Shown piece after piece: positions 38,737 through 51,936 of a stretch of DNA of 64,000 bases. Each line of letters opens with the position of its first letter. Position 1 is the stretch's first letter. Position numbers and translations under genes: made by a program. Under the pieces are notes generated by a model, which was given only the letters and a program-made list of their open reading frames with translations, did no database searches and was not told the DNA's origin. Origin of the DNA: Auanema rhodensis (lineage: Eukaryota; Nematoda; Chromadorea; Rhabditida; Rhabditidae); NCBI GenBank assembly GCA_964057225.1, contig OZ059900.1:15763638-15827637 (forward strand). Direction: 5' to 3'.

Positions 38737-39762
38737 GTATTTCCCATGAGAAATATTTTATTATGCTGGAAAACCAGTTTTTGGAAATTTCGCTGTAAAC
38801 AAGGTTTTGACTTACGATTTCATGTGTTCAAACTCATGCAATGTCAATGAAACCTAGCTCAAAATTGTTCCTACAACGTCTAATTCCACTTTCACGACAA
38901 AAAAACAGGGGTTAGAAAATTAAGGAAATTAGCATATTCTGAGGGCACGCCCCTTATGGCTAATATTGATTAAATCGATTTTTGTTCATATGAGTCGTCA
39001 AATGCAACGAATTTCAGCGTGTTACATACTAAAATGAAGTATTTCACATGCTGAACACTAGAAAAATACAAAAACACAGTATTTCCCATGAGAAATATTT
39101 TATTATGCTGGAAAACCAGTTTTTGGAAATTTCGCTGTAAACAAGGTTTTGACTTACGATTTCATGTGTTCAAACTCATGCAATGTCAATGAAACCTTGC
39201 TCAAAATTGTTCCTACAACGTCTAGTTCCACTTTCACGACAAAAAAACAGGGGTTAGAAAATTAAGGAAATTAGCATATTCTGAGGGCACGCCCCTTATG
39301 GCTAATATTGATTAAATCGATTTTTGTTCATATGAGTCGTCAAATGAAACGAATTTCAGGGTGTTACATACTAAAATGAAGCATTTTACATGCTGAACAC
39401 TATAAAAATACAAAAACACAGTATTTCCCATGAGAAATATTTTATTATGCTGGAAAACCAGTTTTTGGAAAGTTCGCTGTAAACAAGGTTTTGACTTACG
39501 ATTTCATGTGTTCAAACTCATGCAATGTCAATGAAACCTAGCTCAAAATTGTTCCTACAACGTCTAATTCCACTTTCACGACAAAAAAACAGGGGTTAGA
39601 AAATTAAGGAAATTAGCACATTCTGAGGGCACGCCCCTTATGGCTAATATTGATTAAATCGATTTTTGTTCATATGAGTCGTCAAATGCAACGAATTTCA
39701 GCGTGTTACATACTAAAATGAAGTATTTTACATGCTGAACACTAGAAAAATACAAAAACACA

Positions 39763-40102
39763 GTATTTCCCATGAGAAATATTTTATTATGCTGGAAAAC
39801 CAGTTTTTGGAAATTTCGCTGTAAACAAGGTTTTGACTTACGATTTCATGTGTTCAAACTCATGCAATGTCAATGAAACCTAGCTCAAAATTGTTCCTAC
39901 AACGTCTAGTTCCACTTTCACGACAAAAAACAGGGGTTAGAAAATTAAGGAAATTAGCATATTCTGAGGGCACGCCTCTATGGCTTATATTGATTAAATC
40001 GATTTTTGTTCATATGATTCGTCAAATGCATTGAATTTCAGCGTGTTACATACTAAAATGAAGTGTTTTACATGCTGAACACTAGAAAAATACAAAAACA
40101 CA
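39763..40102. repeat. First 340-bp monomer variant
   Basis: Two single-base deletions (six A in the A-tract and CCTCTATGG instead of CCCCTTATGG) plus GGCTTATATTG, ATGATTCGTC, GCATTGAATT and AAGTGTTTTA. This linked set recurs intact in units starting at 43460, 46131, 48864, 56380, 57061, 58084, 62524 and 63548, nine copies in all. None occurs left of 39.7 kb. Confidence 0.92.
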
Positions 40103-42495
40103 GTATTTCCCATGAGAAATATTTTATTATGCTGGAAAACCAGTTTTTGGAAATTTCGCTGTAAACAAGGTTTTGACTTACGATTTCATGTGTTCAAACT
40201 CATGCAATGTCAATGAAACCTTGCTCAAAATTGTTCCTACAACGTCTAGTTCCACTTTCACGACAAAAAAACAGGGGTTAGAAAATTAAGGAAATTAGCA
40301 TATTCTGAGGGCACGCCCCTTATGGCTAATATTGATTAAATCGATTTTTGTTCATATGAGTCGTCAAATGAAACGAATTTCAGGGTGTTACATACTAAAA
40401 TGAAGCATTTTACATGCTGAACACTATAAAAATACAAAAACACAGTATTTCCCATGAGAAATATTTTATTATGCTGGAAAACCAGTTTTTGGAAAGTTCG
40501 CTGTAAACAAGGTTTTGACTTACGATTTCATGTGTTCAAACTCATGCAATGTCAATGAAACCTAGCTCAAAATTGTTCCTACAACGTCTAATTCCACTTT
40601 CACGACAAAAAAACAGGGGTTAGAAAATTAAGGAAATTAGCACATTCTGAGGGCACGCCCCTTATGGCTAATATTGATTAAATCGATTTTTGTTCATATG
40701 AGTCGTCAAATGCAACGAATTTCAGAGTGTTACATACTAAAATGAAGTATTTTACATGCTGAACACTAGAAAAATACAAAAACACAGTATTTCCCATGAG
40801 AAATATTTTATTATGCTGGAAAACCAGTTTTTGGAAATTTCGCTGTAAACAAGGTTTTGACTTACGATTTCATGTGCTCAAACTCATGCAATGTCAATGA
40901 AACCTAGCTCAAAATTGTTCCTACAACGTCTAATTCCACTTTCACGACAAAAAAACAGGGGTTAGAAAATTAAGGAAATTAGCATATTCTGAGGGCACGC
41001 CCCTTATGGCTAATATTGATTAAATCGATTTTTGTTCATATGAGTCGTCAAATGCAACGAATTTTAGCGTGTTACATACTAAAATGAAGCATTTTACATG
41101 CTGAACACTAGAAAAATACAAAAACACAGTATTTCCCATGAGAAATATTTTATTATGCTGGAAAACCAGTTTTTGGAAATTTCGCTGTAAACAAGGTTTT
41201 GACTTACGATTTCATGTGTTCAAACTCATGCAATGTCAATGAAACCTAGCTCAAAATTGTTCGTACAACGTCTAGTTCCACTTTCACGACAAAAAAACAG
41301 GGGTTAGAAAATTAAGGAAATTAGCATATTCTGAGGGCACGCCCCTTATGGCTAATATTGATTAAATCGATTTTTGTTCATATGAGTCGTCAAATGCAAC
41401 AAATTTCAGCGTGTTACATACTAAAATGAAGCATTTTACAAGCTGAACACTAGAAAAATACAAAAACACAGTTTTTCCCATGAGAAATATTTTATTATGC
41501 TGGAAAACCAGTTTTTGGAAATTTCGCTGTAAACAAGGTTTTGACTTACGATTTCATGTGTTCAAACTCATGCAATGTCAATGAAACCTAGCTCAAAATT
41601 GTTCCTACAACGTCTAGTTCCACTTTCACGACAAAAAAACAGGGGTTAGAAAATTTAGGAAATTAGCATATTCTGAGGGCACGCCCCTTATGGCTAATAT
41701 TGATTAAATCGATTTTTGTTCATATGAGTCGTCAAATGCAACGAATTTCAGCGTGTTACATACTAAAATGAAGCATTTTACATGCTGAACACTAGAAAAA
41801 TACAAAAACACAGTATTTCCCATGAGAAATATTTTATTATGCTGGAAAACCAGTTTTTGGAAATTTCGCTGTAAACAAGGTTTTGACTTACGATTTCATG
41901 TGTTCAAACTCATGCAATGTCAATGAAACCTAGCTCAAAATTGTTCCTACAACGTCTAATTCCACTTTCACGACAAAAAAACAGGGGTTAGAAAATTAAG
42001 GAAATTAGCATATTCTGAGGGCACGCCCCTTATGGCTAATATTGATTAAATCGATTTTTGTTCATATGAGTCGTCAAATGCAACGAATTTCAGCGTGTTA
42101 CATACTAAAATGAAGTATTTTACATGCTGAACACTAGAAAAATACAAAAACACAGTATTTCCTATGAGAAATATTTTATTATGCTGGAAAACCAGTTTTT
42201 GGAAATTTCGCTGTAAACAAGGTTTTGACTTACGATTTCATGTGTTCAAACTCATGCAATGTCAATGAAACCTAGCTCAAAATTGTTCCTACAACGTCTA
42301 GTTCCACTTTCACGACAAAAAACAGGGGTTAGAAAATTAAGGAAATTAGCATATTCTGAGGGCACGCCCCTTATGGCTTATATTGATTAAATCGATTTTT
42401 GTTCATATGAGTCGTCAAATGCAACGAATTTCAGCGTGTTACATACTAAAATGAAGCATTTTACATGCTGAACACTATAAAAATACAAAAACACA

Positions 42496-43117
42496 GTATT
42501 TCCCATGAGAAATATTTTATTATGCTGGAAAACCAGTTTTTGGAAATTTCGCTGTAAACAAGGTTTTGACTTACGATTTCATGTGTTCAAACTCATGCAA
42601 TGTCAATGAAACCTAGCTCAAAATTGTTCCTACAACGTCTAATTCCACTTTCACGACAAAAAAACAGGGGTTAGAAAATTAAGGAAATTAGCATATTCTG
42701 AGGGCACGCCCCTTATGGCTAATATTGATTAAATCGATTTTTGTTCATATGAGTCGTCAAATGCAACGAATTTTAGCGTGTTACATACTAAAATGAAGCA
42801 TTTTACATGCTGAACAGTTTTTGGAAATTTCGCTGTAAACAAGGTTTTGACTTACGATTTCATGTGTTCGAACTCATGCAATGTCAATGAAACCTAGCTC
42901 AAAATTGTTCCTACAACGTCTAGTTCCACTTTCACGACAAAAAACAGGGGTTAGAAAATTAAGGAAATTAGCATATTCTGAGGGCACGCCCCTTATGGCT
43001 TATATTGATTAAATCGATTTTTGTTCATATGAGTCGTCAAATGCAACGAATTTCAGCGTGTTACATACTATAATGGAGTATTTTACATGCTGAACACTAG
43101 AAAAATACAAAAACACA
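42496..43117. repeat. Deletion-bearing monomer pair, site 5
   Basis: Junction GAACA/GTTTTTGG at 42816/42817 with the same linked downstream variants; equivalent in position to sites 2 and 4. Confidence 0.93.
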
Positions 43118-44482
43118 GTATTTCCCATGAGAAATATTTTATTATGCTGGAAAACCAGTTTTTGGAAATTTCGCTGTAAACAAGGTTTTGACTTACGATT
43201 TCATGTGTTCAAACTCATGCAATGTCAATGAAACCTAGCTCAAAATTGTTCCTACAACGTCTAATTCCACTTTCACGACAAAAAAACAGGGGTTAGAAAA
43301 TTAAGGAAATTAGCACATTCTGAGGGCACGCCCCTTATGGCTAATATTGATTAAATCGATTTTTGTTCATATGAGTCGTCAAATGCAACGAATTTCAGCG
43401 TGTTACATACTAAAATGAAGTATTTTACATGCTGAACACTAGAAAAATACAAAAACACAGTATTTCCCATGAGAAATATTTTATTATGCTGGAAAACCAG
43501 TTTTTGGAAATTTCGCTGTAAACAAGGTTTTGACTTACGATTTCATGTGTTCAAACTCATGCAATGTCAATGAAACCTAGCTCAAAATTGTTCCTACAAC
43601 GTCTAGTTCCACTTTCACGACAAAAAACAGGGGTTAGAAAATTAAGGAAATTAGCATATTCTGAGGGCACGCCTCTATGGCTTATATTGATTAAATCGAT
43701 TTTTGTTCATATGATTCGTCAAATGCATTGAATTTCAGCGTGTTACATACTAAAATGAAGTGTTTTACATGCTGAACACTAGAAAAATACAAAAACACAG
43801 TATTTCCCATGAGAAATATTTTATTATGCTGGAAAACCAGTTTTTGGAAATTTCGCTGTAAACAAGGTTTTGACTTACGATTTCATGTGTTCAAACTCAT
43901 GCAATGTCAATGAAACCTAGCTCAAAATTGTTCCTACAACGTCTAGTTCCACTTTCACGACAAAAAACAGGGGTTAGAAAATTAAGGAAATTAGCATATT
44001 CTGAGGGCACGCCCCTTATGGCTAATATTGATTAAATCGATTTTTGTTCATATGAGTCGTCAAATGCAACGAATTTCAGCGTGTTACATACTAAAATGAA
44101 GCATTTTACATGCTGAACCCTAGAAAAATACAAAAACACAGTATTTCCCATGAGAAATATTTTATTATGCTGGAAAACCAGTTTTTGGAAATTTCGCTGT
44201 AAACAAGGTTTTGACTTACGATTTCATGTGTTCAAACTCATGCAATGTCAATGAAACCTAGCTCAAAATTGTTCCTACAACGTCTAATTCCACTTTCACG
44301 ACAAAAAAACAGGGGTTAGAAAATTAAGGAAATTAGCATATTCTGAGGGCACGCCCCTTATGGCTAATATTGATTAAATCGATTTTTGTTCATATGAGTC
44401 GTCAAATGCAACGAATTTCAGCGTGTTACATACTAAAATGAAGCATTTTACATGCTGAACACTATAAAAATACAAAAACACA

Positions 44483-45104
44483 GTATTTCCCATGAGAAAT
44501 ATTTTATTATGCTGGAAAACCAGTTTTTGGAAATTTCGCTGTAAACAAGGTTTTGACTTACGATTTCATGTGTTCAAACTCATGCAATGTCAATGAAACC
44601 TAGCTCAAAATTGTTCCTACAACGTCTAATTCCACTTTCACGACAAAAAAACAGGGGTTAGAAAATTAAGGAAATTAGCATATTCTGAGGGCACGCCCCT
44701 TATGGCTAATATTGATTAAATCGATTTTTGTTCATATGAGTCGTCAAATGCAACGAATTTTAGCGTGTTACATACTAAAATGAAGCATTTTACATGCTGA
44801 ACAGTTTTTGGAAATTTCGCTGTAAACAAGGTTTTGACTTACGATTTCATGTGTTCGAACTCATGCAATGTCAATGAAACCTAGCTCAAAATTGTTCCTA
44901 CAACGTCTAGTTCCACTTTCACGACAAAAAACAGGGGTTAGAAAATTAAGGAAATTAGCATATTCTGAGGGCACGCCCCTTATGGCTTATATTGATTAAA
45001 TCGATTTTTGTTCATATGAGTCGTCAAATGCAACGAATTTCAGCGTGTTACATACTATAATGGAGTATTTTACATGCTGAACACTAGAAAAATACAAAAA
45101 CACA
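44483..45104. repeat. Deletion-bearing monomer pair, site 6
   Basis: Junction GAACA/GTTTTTGG at 44803/44804. This is the last copy of the deletion. The related unit pair near 46812-47495 is full length. Confidence 0.93.
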
Positions 45105-45788
45105 GTATTTCCCATGAGAAATATTTTATTATGCTGGAAAACCAGTTTTTGGAAATTTCGCTGTAAACAAGGTTTTGACTTACGATTTCATGTGTTCAAA
45201 CTCATGCAATGTCAATGAAACCTAGCTCAAAATTGTTCCTACAACGTCTAATTCCACTTTCACGACAAAAAAACAGGGGTTAGAAAATTAAGGAAATTAG
45301 CATATTCTGAGGGCACGCCCCTTATGGCTAATATTGATTAAATCGATTTTTGTTCATATGAGTCGTCAAATGCAACGAATTTCAGCGTGTTACATACTAA
45401 AATGAAGTATTTCACATGCTGAACACTAGAAAAATACAAAAACACAGTATTTCCCATGAGAAATATTTTATTATGCTGGAAAACCAGTTTTTGGAAATTT
45501 CGCTGTAAACAAGGTTTTGACTTACGATTTCATGTGTTCAAACTCATGCAATGTCAATGAAACCTTGCTCAAAATTGTTCCTACAACGTCTAGTTCCACT
45601 TTCACGACAAAAAAACAGGGGTTAGAAAATTAAGGAAATTAGCATATTCTGAGGGCACGCCCCTTATGGCTAATATTGATTAAATCGATTTTTGTTCATA
45701 TGAGTCGTCAAATGAAACGAATTTCAGGGTGTTACATACTAAAATGAAGCATTTTACATGCTGAACACTATAAAAATACAAAAACACA

Positions 45789-47153
45789 GTATTTCCCATG
45801 AGAAATATTTTATTATGCTGGAAAACCAGTTTTTGGAAAGTTCGCTGTAAACAAGGTTTTGACTTACGATTTCATGTGTTCAAACTCATGCAATGTCAAT
45901 GAAACCTAGCTCAAAATTGTTCCTACAACGTCTAATTCCACTTTCACGACAAAAAAACAGGGGTTAGAAAATTAAGGAAATTAGCACATTCTGAGGGCAC
46001 GCCCCTTATGGCTAATATTGATTAAATCGATTTTTGTTCATATGAGTCGTCAAATGCAACGAATTTCAGCGTGTTACATACTAAAATGAAGTATTTTACA
46101 TGCTGAACACTAGAAAAATACAAAAACACAGTATTTCCCATGAGAAATATTTTATTATGCTGGAAAACCAGTTTTTGGAAATTTCGCTGTAAACAAGGTT
46201 TTGACTTACGATTTCATGTGTTCAAACTCATGCAATGTCAATGAAACCTAGCTCAAAATTGTTCCTACAACGTCTAGTTCCACTTTCACGACAAAAAACA
46301 GGGGTTAGAAAATTAAGGAAATTAGCATATTCTGAGGGCACGCCTCTATGGCTTATATTGATTAAATCGATTTTTGTTCATATGATTCGTCAAATGCATT
46401 GAATTTCAGCGTGTTACATACTAAAATGAAGTGTTTTACATGCTGAACACTAGAAAAATACAAAAACACAGTATTTCCCATGAGAAATATTTTATTATGC
46501 TGGAAAACCAGTTTTTGGAAATTTCGCTGTAAACAAGGTTTTGACTTACGATTTCATGTGTTCAAACTCATGCAATGTCAATGAAACCTAGCTCAAAATT
46601 GTTCCTACAACGTCTAGTTCCACTTTCACGACAAAAAACAGGGGTTAGAAAATTAAGGAAATTAGCATATTCTGAGGGCACGCCCCTTATGGCTAATATT
46701 GATTAAATCGATTTTTGTTCATATGAGTCGTCAAATGCAACGAATTTCAGCGTGTTACATACTAAAATGAAGCATTTTACATGCTGAACCCTAGAAAAAT
46801 ACAAAAACACAGTATTTCCCATGAGAAATATTTTATTATGCTGGAAAACCAGTTTTTGGAAATTTCGCTGTAAACAAGGTTTTGACTTACGATTTCATGT
46901 GTTCAAACTCATGCAATGTCAATGAAACCTAGCTCAAAATTGTTCCTACAACGTCTAATTCCACTTTCACGACAAAAAAACAGGGGTTAGAAAATTAAGG
47001 AAATTAGCATATTCTGAGGGCACGCCCCTTATGGCTAATATTGATTAAATCGATTTTTGTTCATATGAGTCGTCAAATGCAACGAATTTCAGCGTGTTAC
47101 ATACTAAAATGAAGCATTTTACATGCTGAACACTATAAAAATACAAAAACACA
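45789..47153. repeat. 1365-bp four-unit repeat of 43118-44482
   Basis: Units: GCACATTCTG (45789), 340-bp CCTCTATGG (46131), 341-bp GAACCCTAG (46471), TCTAATT/CTATAAAAA (46812). The last three match 43460-44482 in order and in length. The first begins with GGAAAGTTCGC, unlike 43118, so homology starts within that unit. The rare GAACCCTAG change ties the two copies together. Confidence 0.88.
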
Positions 47154-49544
47154 GTATTTCCCATGAGAAATATTTTATTATGCTGGAAAACCAGTTTTTG
47201 GAAATTTAGCTGTAAACAAGGTTTTGACTTACGATTTCATGTGTTCAAACTCATGCAATGTCAATGAAACCTAGCTCAAAATTGTTCCTACAACGTCTAA
47301 TTCCACTTTCACGACAAAAAAACAGGGGTTAGAAAATTAAGGAAATTAGCATATTCTGAGGGCACGCCCCTTATGGCTAATATTGATTAAATCGATTTTT
47401 GTTCATATGAGTCGTCAAATGCAACGAATTTTAGCGTGTCACATACTAAAATGAAGCATTTTACATGCTGAACACTAGAAAAATACAAAAACACAGTATT
47501 TCCCATGAGAAATATTTTATTATGCTGGAAAACCAGTTTTTGGAAATTTCGCTGTAAACAAGGTTTTGACTTACGATTTCATGTGTTCAAACTCATGCAA
47601 TGTCAATGAAACCTAGCTCAAAATTGTTCGTACAACGTCTAGTTCCACTTTCACGACAAAAAAACAGGGGTTAGAAAATTAAGGAAATTAGCATATTCTG
47701 AGGGCACGCCCCTTATGGCTAATATTGATTAAATCGATTTTTGTTCATATGAGTCGTCAAATGCAACGAATTTTAGCGTGTTACATACTAAAATGAAGCA
47801 TTTTACATGCTGAACACTAGAAAAATACAAAAACACAGTATTTCCCATGAGAAATATTTTATTATGCTGGAAAACCAGTTTTTGGAAATTTCGCTGTAAA
47901 CAAGGTTTTGACTTACGATTTCATGTGTTCAAACTCATGCAATGTCAATGAAACCTTGCTCAAAATTGTTCCTACAACGTCTAGTTCCACTTTCACGACA
48001 AAAAAACAGGGGTTAGAAAATTAAGGAAATTAGCATATTCTGAGGGCACGCCCCTTATGGCTAATATTGATTAAATCGATTTTTGTTCATATGAGTCGTC
48101 AAATGCAACAAATTTCAGCGTGTTACATACTAAAATGAAGCATTTTACATGCTGAACACTAGAAAAATACAAAAACACAGTTTTTCCCATGAGAAATATT
48201 TTATTATGCTGGAAAACCAGTTTTTGGAAATTTCGCTGTAAACAAGGTTTTGACTTACGATTTCATGTGTTCAAACTCATGCAATGTCAATGAAACCTAG
48301 CTCAAAATTGTTCCTACAACGTCTAGTTCCACTTTCACGACAAAAAAACAGGGGTTAGAAAATTTAGGAAATTAGCATATTCTGAGGGCACGCCCCTTAT
48401 GGCTAATATTGATTAAATCGATTTTTGTTCATATGAGTCGTCAAATGCAACGAATTTCAGCGTGTTACATACTAAAATGAAGTATTTCACATGCTGAACA
48501 CTAGAAAAATACAAAAACACAGTATTTCCCATGAGAAATATTTTATTATGCTGGAAAACCAGTTTTTGGAAATTTCGCTGTAAACAAGGTTTTGACTTAC
48601 GATTTCATGTGTTCAAACTCATGCAATGTCAATGAAACCTTGCTCAAAATTGTTCCTACAACGTCTAGTTCCACTTTCACGACAAAAAAACAGGGGTTAG
48701 AAAATTAAGGAAATTAGCATATTCTGAGGGCACGCCCCTTATGGCTAATATTGATTAAATCGATTTTTGTTCATATGAGTCGTCAAATGCAACGAATTTC
48801 AGCGTGTTACATACTAAAATGAAGTATTTTACATGCTGAACACTAGAAAAATACAAAAACACAGTATTTCCCATGAGAAATATTTTATTATGCTGGAAAA
48901 CCAGTTTTTGGAAATTTCGCTGTAAACAAGGTTTTGACTTACGATTTCATGTGTTCAAACTCATGCAATGTCAATGAAACCTAGCTCAAAATTGTTCCTA
49001 CAACGTCTAGTTCCACTTTCACGACAAAAAACAGGGGTTAGAAAATTAAGGAAATTAGCATATTCTGAGGGCACGCCTCTATGGCTTATATTGATTAAAT
49101 CGATTTTTGTTCATATGATTCGTCAAATGCATTGAATTTCAGCGTGTTACATACTAAAATGAAGTGTTTTACATGCTGAACACTAGAAAAATACAAAAAC
49201 ACAGTATTTCCCATGAGAAATATTTTATTATGCTGGAAAACCAGTTTTTGGAAATTTCGCTGTAAACAAGGTTTTGACTTACGATTTCATGTGTTCAAAC
49301 TCATGCAATGTCAATGAAACCTAGCTCAAAATTGTTCCTACAACGTCTAGTTCCACTTTCACGACAAAAAACAGGGGTTAGAAAATTAAGGAAATTAGCA
49401 TATTCTGAGGGCACGCCCCTTATGGCTAATATTGATTAAATCGATTTTTGTTCATATGAGTCGTCAAATGCAACGAATTTCAGCGTGTTACATACTAAAA
49501 TGAAGCATTTTACATGCTGAACACTAGAAAAATACAAAAACACA
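47154..49544. repeat. Seven mixed-type monomers
   Basis: Units 47154 (GGAAATTTAGC, GTGTCACAT), 47496, 47838 (CCTTGCTC plus GCAACAAATT but ACATGC instead of ACAAGC), 48180 (GTTTTTCCC, AAATTTAGG, AAGTATTTCAC), 48522 (CCTTGCTC), 48864 (340 bp) and 49204 (341 bp). Several combine markers that sit in separate units elsewhere, which suggests recombination or conversion. Confidence 0.83.
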
Positions 49545-50227
49545 GTATTTCCCATGAGAAATATTTTATTATGCTGGAAAACCAGTTTTTGGAAATTTCG
49601 CTGTAAACAAGGTTTTGACTTACGATTTCATGTGTTCAAACTCATGCAATGTCAATGAAACCTAGCTCAAAATTGTTCCTACAACGTCTAATTCCACTTT
49701 CACGACAAAAAAACAGGGGTTAGAAAATTAAGGAAATTAGCATATTCTGAGGGCACGCCCCTTATGGCTAATATTGATTAAATCGATTTTTGTTCATATG
49801 AGTCGTCAAATGCAACGAATTTCAGCGTGTTACATACTAAAATGAAGCATTTTACATGCTGAACACTAGAAAAATACAAAAACACAGTTTTTAACATGAG
49901 AAATATTTTATTATGCTGGAAAACCAGTTTTTGGAAATTTCGCTGTAAACAAGGTTTTGACTTACGATTTCATGAGTTCAAACTCATGCAATGTCAATGA
50001 AACCTAGCTCAAAATTGTTCCTACAACGTCTAGTTCCACTTTCACGACAAAAAACAGGGGTTAGAAAATTAAGGAAATTAGCATATTCTGAGGGCACGCC
50101 CCTTATGGCTAATATTGATTAAATCGATTTTTGTTCATATGAGTCGTCAAATGCAACGAATTTCAGCGTGTTACATACTAAAATGAAGCATTTTACATGC
50201 TGAACACTAGAAAAATACAAAAACACA
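49545..50227. repeat. 683-bp dimer, copy 1
   Basis: A TCTAATT unit (49545) followed by a unit starting GTTTTTAACATGAG and carrying CATGAGTTC (49887; six A, 341 bp). The GTTTTTAAC start is found only in this dimer and the next. Confidence 0.88.
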
Positions 50228-50911
50228 GTATTTCCCATGAGAAATATTTTATTATGCTGGAAAACCAGTTTTTGGAAATTTCGCTGTAAACAAGGTTTTG
50301 ACTTACGATTTCATGTGTTCAAACTCATGCAATGTCAATGAAACCTAGCTCAAAATTGTTCCTACAACGTCTAATTCCACTTTCACGACAAAAAAACAGG
50401 GGTTAGAAAATTAAGGAAATTAGCATATTCTGAGGGCACGCCCCTTATGGCTAATATTGATTAAATCGATTTTTGTTCATATGAGTCGTCAAATGCAACG
50501 AATTTCAGCGTGTTACATACTAAAATGAAGCATTTTACATGCTGAACACTAGAAAAATACAAAAACACAGTTTTTAACATGAGAAATATTTTATTATGCT
50601 GGAAAACCAGTTTTTGGAAATTTCGCTGTAAACAAGGTTTTGACTTACGATTTCATGAGTTCAAACTCATGCAATGTCAATGAAACCTAGCTCAAAATTG
50701 TTCGAACAACGTCTAGTTCCACTTTCACGACAAAAAAACAGGGGTTAGAAAATTAAGGAAATTAGCATATTCTGAGGGCACGCCCCTTATGGCTAATATT
50801 GATTAAATCGATTTTTGTTCATATGAGTCGTCAAATGCAACGAATTTCAGCGTGTTACATACTAAAATGAAGCATTTTACATGCTGAACACTAGAAAAAT
50901 ACAAAAACACA
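50228..50911. repeat. 684-bp dimer, copy 2
   Basis: Same pair of unit types as 49545-50227. The second unit (50570) differs by GTTCGAACAACG and seven A instead of six. Confidence 0.86.
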
Positions 50912-51936
50912 GTTTTTCCCATGAGAAATATTTTATTATGCTGGAAAACCAGTTTTTGGAAATTTCGCTGTAAACAAGGTTTTGACTTACGATTTCATGT
51001 GTTCAAACTCATGCAATGTCAATGAAACCTAGCTCAAAACTGTTCGTACAACGTCTAGTTCCACTTTCACGACAAAAAAACAGGGGTTAGAAAATTAAGG
51101 AAATTAGCATATTCTGAGGGCACGCCCCTTATGGCTAATATTGATTAAATCGATTTTTGTTCATATGAGTCGTCAAATGAAACGAATTTCAGGGTGTTAC
51201 ATACTAAAATGAAGCATTTTACATGCTGAACACTATAAAAATACAAAAACACAGTATTTCCCATGAGAAATATTTTATTATGCTGGAAAACCAGTTTTTG
51301 GAAAGTTCGCTGTAAACAAGGTTTTGACTTACGATTTCATGTGTTCAAACTCATGCAATGTCAATGAAACCTTGCTCAAAATTGTTCCTACAACGTCTAG
51401 TTCCACTTTCACGACAAAAAAACAGGGGTTAGAAAATTAAGGAAATTAGCATATTCTGAGGGCACGCCCCTTATGGCTAATATTGATTAAATCGATTTTT
51501 GTTCATATGAGTAGTCAAATGCAACGAATTTCAGCGTGTTACATACTTAAATGAAGCATTTTACATGCTGAACACTAGAAAAATACAAAAACACAGTATT
51601 TCCCATGAGAAATATTTTATTATGCTGGAAAACCAGTTTTTGGAAATTTCGCTGTAAACAAGGTTTTGACTTACGATTTCATGTGTTCAAACTCATGCAA
51701 TGTCAATGAAACCTTGCTCAAAATTGTTCCTACAACGTCTAGTTCCACTTTCACGACAAAAAAACAGGGGTTAGAAAATTAAGGAAATTAGCATATTCTG
51801 AGGGCACGCCCCTTATGGCTAATATTGATTAAATCGATTTTTGTTCATATGAGTCGTCAAATGAAACGAATTTCAGGGTGTTACATACTAAAATGAAGCA
51901 TTTAAATGCTGAACACTATAAAAATACAAAAACACA
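50912..51936. repeat. Three units leading into higher-order repeat D
   Basis: Units 50912 (GTTTTTCCC, AAACTGTTCG, ATGAAACG), 51254 (GGAAAGTTCGC with CCTTGCTC, GAGTAGTC, ACTTAAATG) and 51596 (CCTTGCTC, ATGAAACG, CATTTAAATG, 341 bp). The CATTTAAATG tail recurs only in the 58424 unit, where it again precedes HOR D. Confidence 0.85.

Larger units (their letters stand above)
36064..40444. repeat. Long higher-order repeat B (13 units, 4381 bp)
   Basis: Same start as HOR A (GGAAAGTTCGC with GCACATTCTG and TTCAGAGTG), the same TTTTACCGTG in the second unit, and the same CTAGAAGAAT near 37756. It differs after the CCTTGCTC unit at 39079: it continues with GGAAAGTTCGC/GCACATTCTG (39421), a 340-bp unit (39763, CCTCTATGG, GATTCG, GCATTGAA) and a CCTTGCTC unit (40103). 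Confidence 0.92.
40445..45788. repeat. Long higher-order repeat C (16 units, 5344 bp)
   Basis: The first eight units (40445-43117, 2673 bp) match HORs A and B in order, but with TTTTAGCG instead of TTTTACCG and CTAGAAAAAT instead of CTAGAAGAAT. It then diverges with GCACATTCTG (43118), a 340-bp unit (43460), a GAACCCTAG unit (43800), two TCTAATT units, a second deletion pair (44483-45104), an AAGTATTTCAC unit and a CCTTGCTC unit. Confidence 0.9.
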
